64,000 nt of DNA from Pseudozobellia thermophila (GCF_900141855.1 NZ_FQYU01000013.1:1-64000), one strand, 5' to 3'; counted from the stretch's first letter, positions 16,682-25,604 are shown. Numbers and translations: made by a program. Notes: generated from the letters alone by a model not told the origin.

Positions 16682-17014
16682 TTACCCTTTTCGCCTAGAA
16701 TTCAGTAGGAATATGTAATTTACCAATACCACCAAAAGCCCCAATAGCACTACCGCCGATGAGTGCAAGGCGTTCAATACGATAAGGTTGGTACTCGCCC
16801 CCGACAAAAGGGCATACCAGAAAAAGGGACAGAATACCCCTACGAGCGAAATATTCCGTCCTGTCTTCATTCCCTTCCTAAACCTTGTTGCCTTATCGTC
16901 GTACTTCAGATCCGTGGTTTTTTTGCCCTTGAATACAGCCCTACATTGTCTTCCCACGAAAGTGTAGGGGCAGGCCTTGATCAATGATTTGATAAAGTGG
17001 GTTAAGGTCTTCAT
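16682..17014 (-). CDS. Small two-TM protein downstream of the permease
   Basis: I do not recognise this 110-residue protein. A basic N-terminal stretch contains two cysteines in CPYTFVGRQC (residues 15-24). Two hydrophobic helices follow at about 52-73 and 81-103, and the tail is NSRRKG. The ATG at 17014 is chosen because it lies 1 nt downstream of the permease stop codon, a typical coupled arrangement; an earlier in-frame start would overlap the permease. Operon position after an ArsP-like permease and an ArsR-type regulator suggests an accessory role in metal or metalloid efflux. The cysteines could bind metal, but this is inference. Confidence 0.75.
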   Translation of the reverse strand: MKTLTHFIKSLIKACPYTFVGRQCRAVFKGKKTTDLKYDDKATRFRKGMKTGRNISLVGVFCPFFWYALLSGASTNLIVLNALHSSAVVLLGLLVVLVNYIFLLNSRRKG

Positions 17015-17015
17015 A

Positions 17016-18020
17016 CTAGAATAAAAAGTAAAATATAAATCCACCGACAATTGCCATGGCCATTACCGAAACAATGAAGGCTATGATCGCCCTGGTTTTT
17101 AACATCGACGAGATAATGGCTATTTCGGGTAAGCTTGCCCCGGTTCCGCCTATGATAAGGGCCATGGCCGCTCCCATGCTCATGCCCTTGGCGATAAGTG
17201 CGCTTAGAATGGGAATCGCCATTTCAATTCGCAAATACAGGGGTACCCCGATGAAGGCGGCCAGGGGAATGGCAAGGGGACTGTCGTTGCCCAAATATTC
17301 CTGTACCCATGCATCGGGTACGAAGATGGCCGAAATGGCACTGATAAGGGCCCCGAGCAGTACATAGGGGAAAATGCGCTTGAACAAGGCCCAGGCAAAT
17401 GACAGCGCCTCGTTCAGTTTGGTGTTCGAAGGATGGGTTTGGCTGCATGCGGAAGCCGGCGATCCCGAGGGCATGGAAGAGCAGGATGTTTGATTTGAAT
17501 CGGCCTTCGATAGCTCTGGGCACGCCGTTGTTGTGGCCCCACAGGTGGTTTCCGGTTGCGGGGTGCAGGGGGCGGAAATTGAGTATATTCGTTTTACTTC
17601 ATGCTTCAATGATGTTTTTCCCACAAGCGAACCTATCAATACGGAACCTATGAAGACAATAAGGAAATAGGTCAAGGCGATCTGCCAACCAAAAACACCG
17701 AAAATAAAGCCTACTACCACAAAATTGGCCAGTGGGGCCGAGAGCAAAAATGAAAAGACCATGGCAAACGGGGCGCCCATTTCGATCATGCCCATGGATA
17801 CCGGAACCATGGAAGCACTGCAAAATGGGGTTGGTATACCGAGCAAAGCCCCGGTCAAGCCACTGTATTTGCCGGTTTTTGACAGTCTTTTTTGAAGTTT
17901 TTCCTGGGGTATAAATGCCCTGACCAAGCCCGTTAGTATCGATACCAGGGCAATAATAAAAATCAATACTCCACCTACGTGTATAAACTCCTGTAGGGCC
18001 GAATTCAATTTTTCGTTCAT
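17016..18020 (-). CDS. ArsP/SO_0444-like permease with Cys-rich loop
   Basis: The 334-residue inner-membrane permease belongs to the COG0701/DUF318 family. The two halves of the fold are separated by a cytoplasmic loop. The first half carries the signature TPFCSASMVPVSMGMIEMGAP, with Cys67 in the position used for arsenite or organoarsenical binding. The loop between about residues 140 and 205 has five cysteines (152, 160, 167, 180, 192), a feature of the branch annotated as SO_0444 Cu/Zn efflux transporters. The gene is preceded by a 28-bp palindrome and lies downstream of an ArsR-type repressor. It exports a metal or metalloid, but whether Cu/Zn or organoarsenic cannot be decided from sequence. 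Confidence 0.85.
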   Translation of the reverse strand: MNEKLNSALQEFIHVGGVLIFIIALVSILTGLVRAFIPQEKLQKRLSKTGKYSGLTGALLGIPTPFCSASMVPVSMGMIEMGAPFAMVFSFLLSAPLANFVVVGFIFGVFGWQIALTYFLIVFIGSVLIGSLVGKTSLKHEVKRIYSISAPCTPQPETTCGATTTACPELSKADSNQTSCSSMPSGSPASACSQTHPSNTKLNEALSFAWALFKRIFPYVLLGALISAISAIFVPDAWVQEYLGNDSPLAIPLAAFIGVPLYLRIEMAIPILSALIAKGMSMGAAMALIIGGTGASLPEIAIISSMLKTRAIIAFIVSVMAMAIVGGFIFYFLF

Positions 18021-18052
18021 AATTGGAAACTTATTAAAGGTTGATGTTAATT

Positions 18053-18080
18053 ATATGTTTACATGCGCATGTGTGCATAT
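18053..18080. promoter_or_regulatory. Palindromic operator candidate upstream of the permease
   Basis: A perfect 12-bp palindrome ACATGCGCATGT (18061-18072) is flanked by outer arms ATATG and CATAT. It lies 33 nt upstream of the permease start and shares the GCGCAT and CATAT elements with the palindrome next to the regulator gene. It is the likely binding site of the adjacent ArsR-type protein. Confidence 0.6.
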
Positions 18081-18118
18081 ATTGTGATAAAAAAAAGGAT
18101 TTATGGCTTTCCCGAACC

Positions 18119-18481
18119 CTATGTGCCAGGGTACGGAATATCGTCGTCCTTCGTCCGCAGGGCCAGTTTCACTTTACACCTGGTCATTTCCTTGGTCATT
18201 TCCGTTTCAGGGATGGAGCAGATGGCTTTGTGGACAAACTGTCCAAATTCACCCTCGAGAGGGGAGAGGTGATAGAAAACCCATTTCCCTTCCTTTACTT
18301 CATTGATCAACTTGGCATCCTTCAATATCCTTAAATGCCGCGATACGTTGTACTGGTATACCTCCAAAACATCAACAATTTCCGAAACACAGACTTTTTC
18401 ATCAATATTGAGGAGTAACCACATGATCTTCAATCGGGTCATGTCCGATAGGGCCTTGAAGACTTTGATGTAATCATCCAT
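18119..18481 (-). CDS. ArsR/SmtB-type winged-helix repressor
   Basis: The 120-residue protein is a winged-helix DNA-binding regulator. The recognition region reads VSEIVDVLEVYQYNVSRHLRIL (residues 32-53) and the wing follows at KEGKWVFYHLSP. Possible metal-binding cysteines are Cys31, Cys88 and Cys102. The canonical ELCVC pair is reduced to a single Cys31 in KVCVSEI. The start at 18481 (MDDYIKVFKALSD) is favoured: it is preceded by AAAAGGAA and matches the family N-terminus. An earlier start at 18502 would put the start codon inside a palindrome. It probably represses the downstream permease and itself. Confidence 0.88.
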   Translation of the reverse strand: MDDYIKVFKALSDMTRLKIMWLLLNIDEKVCVSEIVDVLEVYQYNVSRHLRILKDAKLINEVKEGKWVFYHLSPLEGEFGQFVHKAICSIPETEMTKEMTRCKVKLALRTKDDDIPYPGT

Positions 18482-18498
18482 TTCCTTTTCTATATTAT

Positions 18499-18522
18499 AC
18501 ATATGTGTTTTTGCGCATATGT
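18499..18522. promoter_or_regulatory. Palindromic operator candidate upstream of the ArsR-type gene
   Basis: Arms ACATATG and CATATGT flank a 10-nt centre (TGTTTTTGCG). It lies 17 nt before the chosen regulator start, where a bound repressor would block transcription. It resembles the palindrome at 18053-18080. Confidence 0.6.
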
Positions 18523-18729
18523 AGAACGGGAGCGAATTTAAAAATACTTTTTTAAATCCCAAGGTGTTTTTTCGCTTTTTGCGAAAAACGGGGCAGGTAG
18601 GTCCAAGAAACTAGTCCTAAAATGTTTGGGGCTTGGTCAAAGGGTTGCGTTATGCGTACGGGTAGGCCCGTTTGATCGTGTCTTAGCGTCTTAAAGGGTC
18701 TGCAGTTCCCGATTTTGGAGAATGGGTTG

Positions 18730-19521
18730 TTACCACCCTCCCGAGGCACCGCCGCCGCCAAAGCCGCCACCTCCGAAGCCACCGCCAAAGCCACCTCCGA
18801 AGCCACCACCTGAACTTCCGCCAAAGCCGCCCGACCCGCTGCTGCGGCCCATGTTGCTGAGAATGATCATGTCCCAAATATCGAGACCTCCAGAGCGTTT
18901 GCCGCCGTTTCGCCCACCACCTCGCTTATTGCGGTTCGAAAGGATGATAAGGATGACGAAAAAGATGATAAAGGGGAGTAGGGAAGACAGGGGAAACCCT
19001 CCACCATCGTCAAAGGTGCGTTCTTCGTCGAACTCACCGTTCAATACTTGAAAAATGGCATCGGCCCCTTGGTCGAGTCCGCCATAGAAATCGCCATTTT
19101 TAAACCGGGGCAGGATAATATTTTCAATAATCCGACGCGACATGGCATCGGTTAGGCTGCCTTCTACCCCATACCCGGTGTTGATCGCTATTCGACGATC
19201 GTCCTTGGCCAATAAGATCAGCACCCCGTTGTCTTTTCCGGCTTGGCCAATACCCCATTTCTGGCCCCACTGGGCCCCGAGATAGGTAATGTTCTCACCT
19301 TTGGTGGAACTGATGATGGCCACTACGATCTGGGTCGAGGTGCTGTCGGAATAACGGACCAATTTTTGTTCCAGGGCCTTTTCCTGTCCGTCCGGCAAAA
19401 GGTCTATGTAGTCGTAGACACTGGTTTGTTTGGCAGGTTTTTCGGGTATCTCGAACTGTGCCTGTATAAAGCCGAAGCAAAGGAGAAAAAGGAAAAGTAT
19501 GCTAGCCTTTTGATATCTCAT
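18730..19521 (-). CDS. TPM-domain membrane protein (YgcG-like) with Gly-rich tail
   Basis: The 263-residue protein has a signal peptide ending at IQA, and then a TPM domain at about residues 35-165 (YIDLLPDG, IVVAIISSTKG, AINTGYGVEGSLTDA). One transmembrane helix follows at about 178-197, and a low-complexity tail is rich in Gly-Phe repeats (GGGFGGGFGG). TPM domains occur in proteins of the thylakoid photosystem-repair phosphatase type; in bacteria they are membrane proteins linked to LemA. It is the last gene of a lemA-TPM-TPM run and overlaps the preceding TPM gene by 20 nt. The biochemical function in bacteria is not established. Confidence 0.9.
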   Translation of the reverse strand: MRYQKASILFLFLLCFGFIQAQFEIPEKPAKQTSVYDYIDLLPDGQEKALEQKLVRYSDSTSTQIVVAIISSTKGENITYLGAQWGQKWGIGQAGKDNGVLILLAKDDRRIAINTGYGVEGSLTDAMSRRIIENIILPRFKNGDFYGGLDQGADAIFQVLNGEFDEERTFDDGGGFPLSSLLPFIIFFVILIILSNRNKRGGGRNGGKRSGGLDIWDMIILSNMGRSSGSGGFGGSSGGGFGGGFGGGFGGGGFGGGGASGGW

Positions 19522-19939
19522 TGCTCAGTTCGTTTTCATCGTCTTCTTGCCATGGGAAATGGGTGCGGAGTTCTTGTCCGGCCTTTAAAATACCGTCTAT
19601 TATCCCCTGTTTGAAATTGCCTTGTTTGAATTGTGCCTGAATGGCATCCTTGGTCGTGTTCCAAAAATCGGCAGGTACCACCTTGTCGATGCCACGGTCG
19701 CCATAAATGGCGAATTTCCGGTCGTTGACCGCCACGTATATGAGCACGCCGTTGTCGTCTTTGGTATTGTCCATCTTCAGCAAATGGAAAACCTGCTTGG
19801 CGCGCTCCATAATATCAAGGCGGGTGTGGGCCTCGATATGGACCCGGATCTCGCCCGAAGTATTTTTTTCGGCTTCAAGTATGGCCTGCACAATTTCTTG
19901 TTCCTCTTCGGCCGTTAAAAAATCCTCTACTCGCGACAT
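19502..19939 (-). CDS. TPM-domain protein, soluble
   Basis: The 145-residue protein is almost entirely a TPM domain. The diagnostic segments are EIVQAILEAEKNTSGEIRV at about 14-32, followed by DNGVLIYVAVNDRKFAIYGDRGID at about 61-84 and FKQGIIDGILKAG. There is no signal peptide or membrane helix, so it is probably cytoplasmic, unlike its downstream paralogue. It starts 3 nt after the lemA stop and its own end overlaps the next TPM gene by 20 nt, which shows a tight operon. LemA with two TPM proteins is a widespread bacterial arrangement whose role is unknown; membrane-envelope stress has been proposed. Confidence 0.9.
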   Translation of the reverse strand: MSRVEDFLTAEEEQEIVQAILEAEKNTSGEIRVHIEAHTRLDIMERAKQVFHLLKMDNTKDDNGVLIYVAVNDRKFAIYGDRGIDKVVPADFWNTTKDAIQAQFKQGNFKQGIIDGILKAGQELRTHFPWQEDDENELSNEISKG

Positions 19940-19942
19940 AGT

Positions 19943-20542
19943 TTAATTGAACTCGAAGTTGACATCGGGGGCATTCTCGGAACCGGGGTCGGCCTTGTAT
20001 CGGGCCATTTCCTCAAAACCGAAGAGTCCCGCCAATAACTTGCCCGGAAATTTAGTGGTGTGTATATCGTAAAGGTTCACTTTTTCGTTAAAGCGGTCCC
20101 GGGCCACGTTGATGCGGTTTTCGGTACCTTCCAACTGCGACTGTAGTTCGAGAAAGTTCTGGTTGGCCTTGAGGTCGGGATAGCGTTCAACCACGACCAT
20201 CAACTTGCTTAGGGCCCCGGTCAGTCCGTTCTGTGCTTCTTGGAAGGCCGCTATGTTTTCGGCACTTAGGTTGTTGGCATCAATATTGGTCGAGGTGGCC
20301 TTGGCCCTTGCATCGATGACATCCTTGAGGGTACCTCTTTCAAAATCGGCCGCACCCTGTACGGTCTTGACCAAGTTTCCGATAAGGTCGTTTCTCCTTT
20401 GGTAGGCGCTCTCTACGTTAGACCATGCGGTCTTGGCATCGGCCTGAAGCTCTACGGCCTTGTTGTTGAAACCAACGGCCCACTGGTAAATACCGATTGC
20501 AATAACACCGAGTACAATAAGTGCGATTAATCCTTTTTTCAT
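19943..20542 (-). CDS. lemA: LemA family protein
   Basis: The 199-residue protein has one N-terminal transmembrane helix (about 3-20) followed by a long helical bundle. The LemA signature is visible: YNKAV-like FNNKAVELQADAKTAWSNVESAYQRRNDLIGNLVKTVQG at about 25-63, and YPDLKANQNFLELQSQLEGTENRI at about 122-145. The C-terminal FPGKLLAGLFGFEEMARYKAD is also typical. It heads a run of three genes with two TPM-domain proteins and lies 93 nt after a MerR-type gene. The protein is membrane-anchored with a helical domain outside the cytoplasm. Its exact function is not known. Confidence 0.95.
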   Translation of the reverse strand: MKKGLIALIVLGVIAIGIYQWAVGFNNKAVELQADAKTAWSNVESAYQRRNDLIGNLVKTVQGAADFERGTLKDVIDARAKATSTNIDANNLSAENIAAFQEAQNGLTGALSKLMVVVERYPDLKANQNFLELQSQLEGTENRINVARDRFNEKVNLYDIHTTKFPGKLLAGLFGFEEMARYKADPGSENAPDVNFEFN

Positions 20543-20635
20543 TGTTGCGTGTTTTAGTGAATATGTGCTATGTAGTTATGGTTCTTGATCGATAAAGGCA
20601 ACTTTGTCCTATGGGACGGGAATAGAGCCGATTCG

Positions 20636-20965
20636 TTACAGCTGTTCCTTGATTTTTACGAGTTCTGCCTTGATTCGCTCCAGTTTGTCGATGATCTCGA
20701 ATTTATCGAGGGTCTTCTGGCGGTTTTCTTTCAGGTGGATCTTGGCCCCCTCCAGGGTAAAACCGCGTTCTTTGACCAAATGGTAGATCAATTTTAGGTT
20801 GTTGATGTCCTGTGGAGTGAACTTGCGATTGCCTTTGGCATTTTTCTTAGGTTTAAGGGCATCGAACTCCTTTTCCCAAAAACGGATGAGGGAGGTGTTT
20901 ACACCAAAGGCCTTGGCCACTTCGCCAATACCGTAATACCTTTTTTCTGGGAGCTCTATTTGCAT
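20636..20965 (-). CDS. MerR-type transcriptional regulator
   Basis: This 109-residue protein has an N-terminal MerR helix-turn-helix (YYGIGEVAKAFGVNTSLIRFWEKEF, about 9-33), a second helix pair (GNRKFTPQDINNLKLIYHLV) and a C-terminal coiled coil. There is no effector domain, so it may act as a small dimeric DNA-binding protein, as is common for flavobacterial MerR proteins next to M23 peptidases. The start codon overlaps the stop of the M23 peptidase gene by 1 nt (TAATG), which implies translational coupling. It may regulate cell-envelope genes, but no target is visible. Confidence 0.9.
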   Translation of the reverse strand: MQIELPEKRYYGIGEVAKAFGVNTSLIRFWEKEFDALKPKKNAKGNRKFTPQDINNLKLIYHLVKERGFTLEGAKIHLKENRQKTLDKFEIIDKLERIKAELVKIKEQL

Positions 20966-21942
20966 TAATCTAAAGATTGATTTTCCTGTGCGGCGTATTT
21001 GAGCATGTTCTCAAATTCCTTGGCCGTTAAACTACCGTAGTAGAAATTGATGGGATTGATCCTTTCGCCGTCCTTCCATACTTCGTAATGAAGGTGGGGT
21101 GCTTCGGAACGCCCTGTGTTGCCTACAAAGCCGATAAGGTCGCCCCTCTTCACGCTTTGTCCTTTTTTTACATTGTACTTGCTCAAATGGCCGTACAGGG
21201 TTTTATAGCCATAGCCATGGTCTATGCGGATGTGCTTTCCGTAGCCCGAAGATCCGTTGTCGGCACGGATTACCTTTCCGTTTCCCGTAGCGTAGACCGG
21301 TGTGCCCTTAGGGGCCGAAAAGTCCATGCCGCGATGCATTTTACGCGCTTTGGTAAATGGATCCGAACGCCAGCCGTAACCCGAGGCCATTCGTTTGAGG
21401 TCCTCGTTCTTTACCGGTTGGATGGCCGGGATGGCCATTAACAGTTTTTCCTTTTCCTCGGCCAGTTTGGTAATCTCGTCCAACGACTTTGACTGAATGG
21501 CCATCTGCTTTTTGATGATGTCGAGCCTTTTGGTGGTGGCCTTGATCATTTCCGAATTGTTGAAACCCTCCAAGGATTTGTATCGGTTGACCCCTCCGAA
21601 ACCGGCGCGCCTTTGCTCTTCCGGTATGGGATTGGCTTCAAAATAGAGACGGTAGATATTGTTGTCACGGTCTTCGATATTGGCCAAAACCTCTTCCATT
21701 TGCTGCATCTTGCGATTGAGAAGCTCAAACTGGAGTTCGTAGTTCTTTACCTCCCGCTGTAGGGAAAGCTCCCTAGGGGTGTTGATCAGGTTGGTGTTCA
21801 TCAAAAGCACCAAGGCCAGTAATCCAAAGAGAAAGGAACCTAAAAAGAAAAAGGCGATATTACGATAGCGCCTCGTTTTCTTGGGCTCAATTTTTCGATA
21901 CGACAGGGTATCGGGATCGTAATAGTACTTTACCTTAGACAT
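20965..21942 (-). CDS. M23 family peptidoglycan endopeptidase, membrane-anchored
   Basis: The 325-residue protein has a single N-terminal transmembrane helix at about 28-49 and a coiled coil at about 60-165. A C-terminal M23/LytM domain of about 120 residues follows. The zinc ligands are His203 and Asp207 (HRGMD) and His285 (HLHYEVW), with catalytic His252 (GHLSKY). All are present, so it is probably active. It should cleave peptide cross-links in peptidoglycan in the periplasm, and the coiled coil could regulate it in the manner of EnvC-like proteins. The gene is divergent from alaS and coupled to the MerR gene, a common flavobacterial order. Confidence 0.93.
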   Translation of the reverse strand: MSKVKYYYDPDTLSYRKIEPKKTRRYRNIAFFFLGSFLFGLLALVLLMNTNLINTPRELSLQREVKNYELQFELLNRKMQQMEEVLANIEDRDNNIYRLYFEANPIPEEQRRAGFGGVNRYKSLEGFNNSEMIKATTKRLDIIKKQMAIQSKSLDEITKLAEEKEKLLMAIPAIQPVKNEDLKRMASGYGWRSDPFTKARKMHRGMDFSAPKGTPVYATGNGKVIRADNGSSGYGKHIRIDHGYGYKTLYGHLSKYNVKKGQSVKRGDLIGFVGNTGRSEAPHLHYEVWKDGERINPINFYYGSLTAKEFENMLKYAAQENQSLD

Positions 21943-22043
21943 GAATCTATTTTATCCTATTTTTGTGGCGTTTTAACGTAACAAACAAATATAAAAATAG
22001 TTTTGTTTATAACGTTAAAATTTATAAAACCTTATAACTTTCT
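21943..22043. promoter_or_regulatory. Divergent promoter region between the M23 gene and alaS
   Basis: A TATTTTTG box on the plus strand (21958-21965) and a TATATTTG box on the minus strand (21986-21993) both fit TAnnTTTG and could drive alaS and the M23 gene. Two perfect 9-bp arms, TTTTAACGT at 21971-21979 and ACGTTAAAA at 22012-22020, form an inverted repeat that brackets the minus-strand box. Confidence 0.45.
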
Positions 22044-24659
22044 ATGACTTCCAAAGACATCCGAAAACAATTCTTGAGTTTTTTTGGGGACAAGGGACAT
22101 AAAATCGTTCCCTCGGCACCCATGGTTATCAAAGACGACCCGACCTTACTGTTTACCAATGCGGGAATGAACCAGTTCAAGGAGTTTTTCCTGGGCAACA
22201 GTACCATCAAGAACCCGAGGGTGGTCGATACCCAAAAATGCCTTCGGGTGAGCGGTAAGCACAACGATTTGGAAGAGGTGGGCAAAGATACCTACCACCA
22301 TACCATGTTCGAGATGTTGGGCAATTGGAGCTTTGGCGATTATTTTAAGGAAGAGGCCATCAAATGGGCATGGGAGCTGTTGACCGAGGTGTTCAAGATC
22401 GACAAGGACAGCCTATACGTCTCGGTTTTTGAGGGAAGCGACGACGCCGACCAATTGGGAATCGACCAAGAGGCCTATGATCTGTGGAAGGCCATCGTGC
22501 CCGAAGATCGGATCATAATGGGCAATAAAAAGGACAATTTTTGGGAAATGGGCGATCAGGGACCCTGTGGACCCTGTTCCGAAATTCATGTAGATCTCCG
22601 ATCTGCCGAGGAAAAAGCCCGGGTCTCCGGTGCTTCCCTCGTCAATGCCGACCATCCCTTGGTGGTCGAGATATGGAACCTCGTTTTTATGCAGTACAAC
22701 CGCAAGGCCGATGGAAAGCTCGAATCCCTTCCCGCCAAACACGTCGATACGGGTATGGGCTTTGAGCGCCTCTGTATGGTGCTGCAAGGGGTGAAATCGA
22801 ACTACGATACCGATGTCTTTAAACCCATTATTCGCGAGATAGAGGCAATTACCCACAAAAAATACGGGGCCGACGAAAAGACCGATATTGCCATACGGGT
22901 TATTGCCGACCACATTAGGGCGGTTTCGTTTTCCATTGCCGACGGACAATTGCCGAGCAATACGGGGGCGGGTTATGTAATTCGTAGAATTTTGCGCCGC
23001 GCCATTCGCTATGGCTTTACCTTTTTAGATACCAAAGGGCCCTTTATGTACCGCTTGGTGAACATCCTTACCAATACCATGGGCGAGGCCTTCCCCGAGC
23101 TGAAGGAGCAGAAACAGTTGATCGAAAACGTGATCAAGGAAGAGGAGCATTCCTTTTTGAACACCCTGGAACAGGGCTTGGTACTTTTAGATCAGGTAAT
23201 AGCCGGTACCAAGGGCACCGAAATCGACGGCAGAAAGGCCTTTGAGCTGTACGATACCTATGGTTTCCCTATCGACCTGACCGCCTTGATCCTCTCGGAA
23301 AAAGGCTATAGTTTGGATGAAGCGGGCTTTGAAAAGGCCATGCAGGAACAAAAGAACCGTTCGAAGTCGGCTTCCGAGGTTTCCAAGGAAGACTGGGTCG
23401 TGCTTGCCGATGATGTAGAGCAGGAGTTTGTGGGCTACGATATGCTCGAAGCCAACGTAAAATTGGTCAAGTATCGAAAGGTGACCTCAAAGAAGGCGGG
23501 CGAACAATACCAATTGGTGTTCAACCTTACCCCGTTCTATGCCGAAGGCGGAGGTCAAGTGGGCGACAAGGGCTATTTGGAGGCGCCCAATGGCGATGTG
23601 ATCTATATTCTCGATACCAAAAAGGAGAATAATGAAATCATCCATTTTGCCAAAAACCTGCCCAAAAACCTGAACGAGACCTTTAAGGCGGTCGTCGATA
23701 AAAAACAGCGCCGGCGAACCGAGGCCAACCATACGGCCACACACTTGCTGCACCAGGCCTTGCGACAGGTGTTGGGTACCCATGTAGAGCAAAAGGGCTC
23801 TGCCGTGCATTCGAAATACCTGCGTTTTGATTTTTCACATTTCGCCAAATTGACGGCCGAGCAATTAAATGAGGTAGAGAATTTTGTGAACGCCCGAATA
23901 GAGGGCAGGCTGCCCTTTGAGGAAAACCGCAAGGTGCCCATGAAGGAGGCGCTAGAGCAAGGGGCCATGGCCCTGTTCGGCGAAAAATACGGCGACACGG
24001 TGCGCACGGTGCGCTTCGGCCAATCGATCGAACTGTGCGGGGGTACACACGTTAAGAATACGGCCGATATCTGGCATTTTAAGATCAAATCGGAAAGTGC
24101 CGTGGCGGCCGGTATACGCAGGATCGAGGCCATTACCTCGGATGCCGTAAAAGATTTTTTTGAAGAGAACAACAAAACCCTACAGGGCATTAAAGAGGTA
24201 CTCCACAATGCCCAAGACCCGATAAAGGCGGTATCGTCGCTCCAAGAAGAGAATGCCCGGCTAAAAAAGGAAGTGGAGAACTTGCTGAAGGAAAAGGCCA
24301 AAAACCTGAAAGGGGAACTGAAGAACGAACTGGAAGAGGTGAACGGGGTGAAATTTTTGGCCAAGAAGGTCGATTTGGACGCCGGCGGCATCAAAGACCT
24401 TTCCTTTGAGATGGGCAATAACGAAGACAACCTCTTTTTGCTGTTCGGTACCGAACAGAACGGAAAGGCCCTGCTTTCGTGCTATATCTCCAAAAACCTG
24501 GTGGCCGAAAGGGAATTGAATGCGGGCGTTATAGTCCGTGAACTGGGTAAATACATCCAAGGCGGCGGGGGCGGCCAGCCCTTCTTTGCCACGGCCGGGG
24601 GTAAAAAACCCGAAGGAATCGATGAGGCCTTGGCCAAGGCTAAAGATTATATAAAGTAA
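22044..24659 (+). CDS. alaS: Alanine--tRNA ligase
   Basis: The class II synthetase charges tRNA-Ala. It has 871 residues, the normal length. The N-terminal catalytic domain begins [25 protein letters not shown] and carries motif 2 around [27 protein letters not shown]. The editing domain holds the zinc site NHTATHLLH near residue 570 and CGGTH near 670. The C-terminal C-Ala domain ends in [20 protein letters not shown]. All parts needed for charging and proofreading are present. It is monocistronic, divergent from the M23 gene, and ends at a strong hairpin terminator at 24669. Confidence 0.99.
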   Translation: MTSKDIRKQFLSFFGDKGHKIVPSAPMVIKDDPTLLFTNAGMNQFKEFFLGNSTIKNPRVVDTQKCLRVSGKHNDLEEVGKDTYHHTMFEMLGNWSFGDYFKEEAIKWAWELLTEVFKIDKDSLYVSVFEGSDDADQLGIDQEAYDLWKAIVPEDRIIMGNKKDNFWEMGDQGPCGPCSEIHVDLRSAEEKARVSGASLVNADHPLVVEIWNLVFMQYNRKADGKLESLPAKHVDTGMGFERLCMVLQGVKSNYDTDVFKPIIREIEAITHKKYGADEKTDIAIRVIADHIRAVSFSIADGQLPSNTGAGYVIRRILRRAIRYGFTFLDTKGPFMYRLVNILTNTMGEAFPELKEQKQLIENVIKEEEHSFLNTLEQGLVLLDQVIAGTKGTEIDGRKAFELYDTYGFPIDLTALILSEKGYSLDEAGFEKAMQEQKNRSKSASEVSKEDWVVLADDVEQEFVGYDMLEANVKLVKYRKVTSKKAGEQYQLVFNLTPFYAEGGGQVGDKGYLEAPNGDVIYILDTKKENNEIIHFAKNLPKNLNETFKAVVDKKQRRRTEANHTATHLLHQALRQVLGTHVEQKGSAVHSKYLRFDFSHFAKLTAEQLNEVENFVNARIEGRLPFEENRKVPMKEALEQGAMALFGEKYGDTVRTVRFGQSIELCGGTHVKNTADIWHFKIKSESAVAAGIRRIEAITSDAVKDFFEENNKTLQGIKEVLHNAQDPIKAVSSLQEENARLKKEVENLLKEKAKNLKGELKNELEEVNGVKFLAKKVDLDAGGIKDLSFEMGNNEDNLFLLFGTEQNGKALLSCYISKNLVAERELNAGVIVRELGKYIQGGGGGQPFFATAGGKKPEGIDEALAKAKDYIK

Positions 24660-24668
24660 ATTATAACA

Positions 24669-24704
24669 ACGCTTCGCTCATTTAGGCGAGGCGTTTTTCT
24701 TTTT
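24669..24704 (+). terminator. Intrinsic terminator of alaS
   Basis: A 9-bp stem, ACGCTTCGC pairing GCGAGGCGT with one wobble, is closed by an 8-nt loop and followed by a T-rich run. It starts 10 nt after the alaS stop codon. Confidence 0.85.
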
Positions 24705-24829
24705 ATTTGGTGTTGGAACGGAAACCTAAGCGTATCGAATGGGTCGGGAGCATGTGGTAAAAATAAAGTAACTTACTATAAGCAATCATAATAGCAAACA
24801 TAATCAGCCGTCCGACTACCATACCTGAA

Positions 24830-25558
24830 GTGCTCCGTCAATTGGATGTTATAATTGATACCGCCATTGCGACCAACAGCCGCATGGGCTTGTTCGCCTA
24901 TGTGTACAGAAGGACAACGGCCCAAATACTAAAAGAGGTCGAGCTCGGAAATTTCGAGGATAATGACCGAATGGTAAAATTCGACGTCGAATTCGCCAAT
25001 TTCTATCTCGACGCCTACCACGCTTATTCAAATGGCCTCGAGGTAAGCAGGTCGTGGGATTTTGCCTTTAAAAACGCAAAAGAGCCCTTGACCATTCTAC
25101 AGCACGTTATGCTCGGAATCAATACGCATATCAATCTTGATCTGGCCATGGCGGTAAGTACCGTTATGAGGGAAAGGGAGTTGGCGGAAATAGAAAACGA
25201 CTATAACACGGTAAACCGTATCCTTTCCGATATTGTCAATGAAATGCAAGACAGGCTTGGCCGTGTGTCCCCTTTACTTTTTATGTTGGATTGGGCAGGG
25301 AAAAATTCAGACGAGAAGATTATCGATTTTAGTATGGCCAAGGCCCGGGAGGTATCGTGGGGCAATGCGAACTTACTTTGGGGCTTGGGAATTGAACATC
25401 AAGGGGAAGCGATTAAAAATATCGATGGGGTAGTGCTGAAATTGAGTGAATTCATTAAGGCGCCCCAATCTAAGATTATCGGTTTTTTGCTCAGCCTCAT
25501 AGGCCGGTTCGAGGAAAGGAATATCGGTAAGGTCATCGCAACCTTACGGGAAGACTGA
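24830..25558 (+). CDS. DUF5995 family protein
   Basis: The roughly 240-residue soluble protein resembles DUF5995. Conserved parts are SRMGLFAYVYRRTTAQILK near the N-terminus, the middle block FDVEFANFYLDAYHAY and the histidine-containing block QHVMLGINTHINLDLAMAV. The histidines could bind metal, but no catalytic role is established. The given start is the GTG at 24830. The frame is open up to 24782, and the residues just upstream (SRPTTIPE) look like the usual family N-terminus, so the true start may be an upstream ATA or ATC at 24800-24803 rather than ATG or GTG. It is followed by a DUF3995 gene after 46 nt. Confidence 0.8.
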   Translation: MLRQLDVIIDTAIATNSRMGLFAYVYRRTTAQILKEVELGNFEDNDRMVKFDVEFANFYLDAYHAYSNGLEVSRSWDFAFKNAKEPLTILQHVMLGINTHINLDLAMAVSTVMRERELAEIENDYNTVNRILSDIVNEMQDRLGRVSPLLFMLDWAGKNSDEKIIDFSMAKAREVSWGNANLLWGLGIEHQGEAIKNIDGVVLKLSEFIKAPQSKIIGFLLSLIGRFEERNIGKVIATLRED

Positions 25559-25604
25559 ATGGATTTGCCCTTGGTTTCGGGAGAAAAGAATAAGAATTAG
25601 GTAT

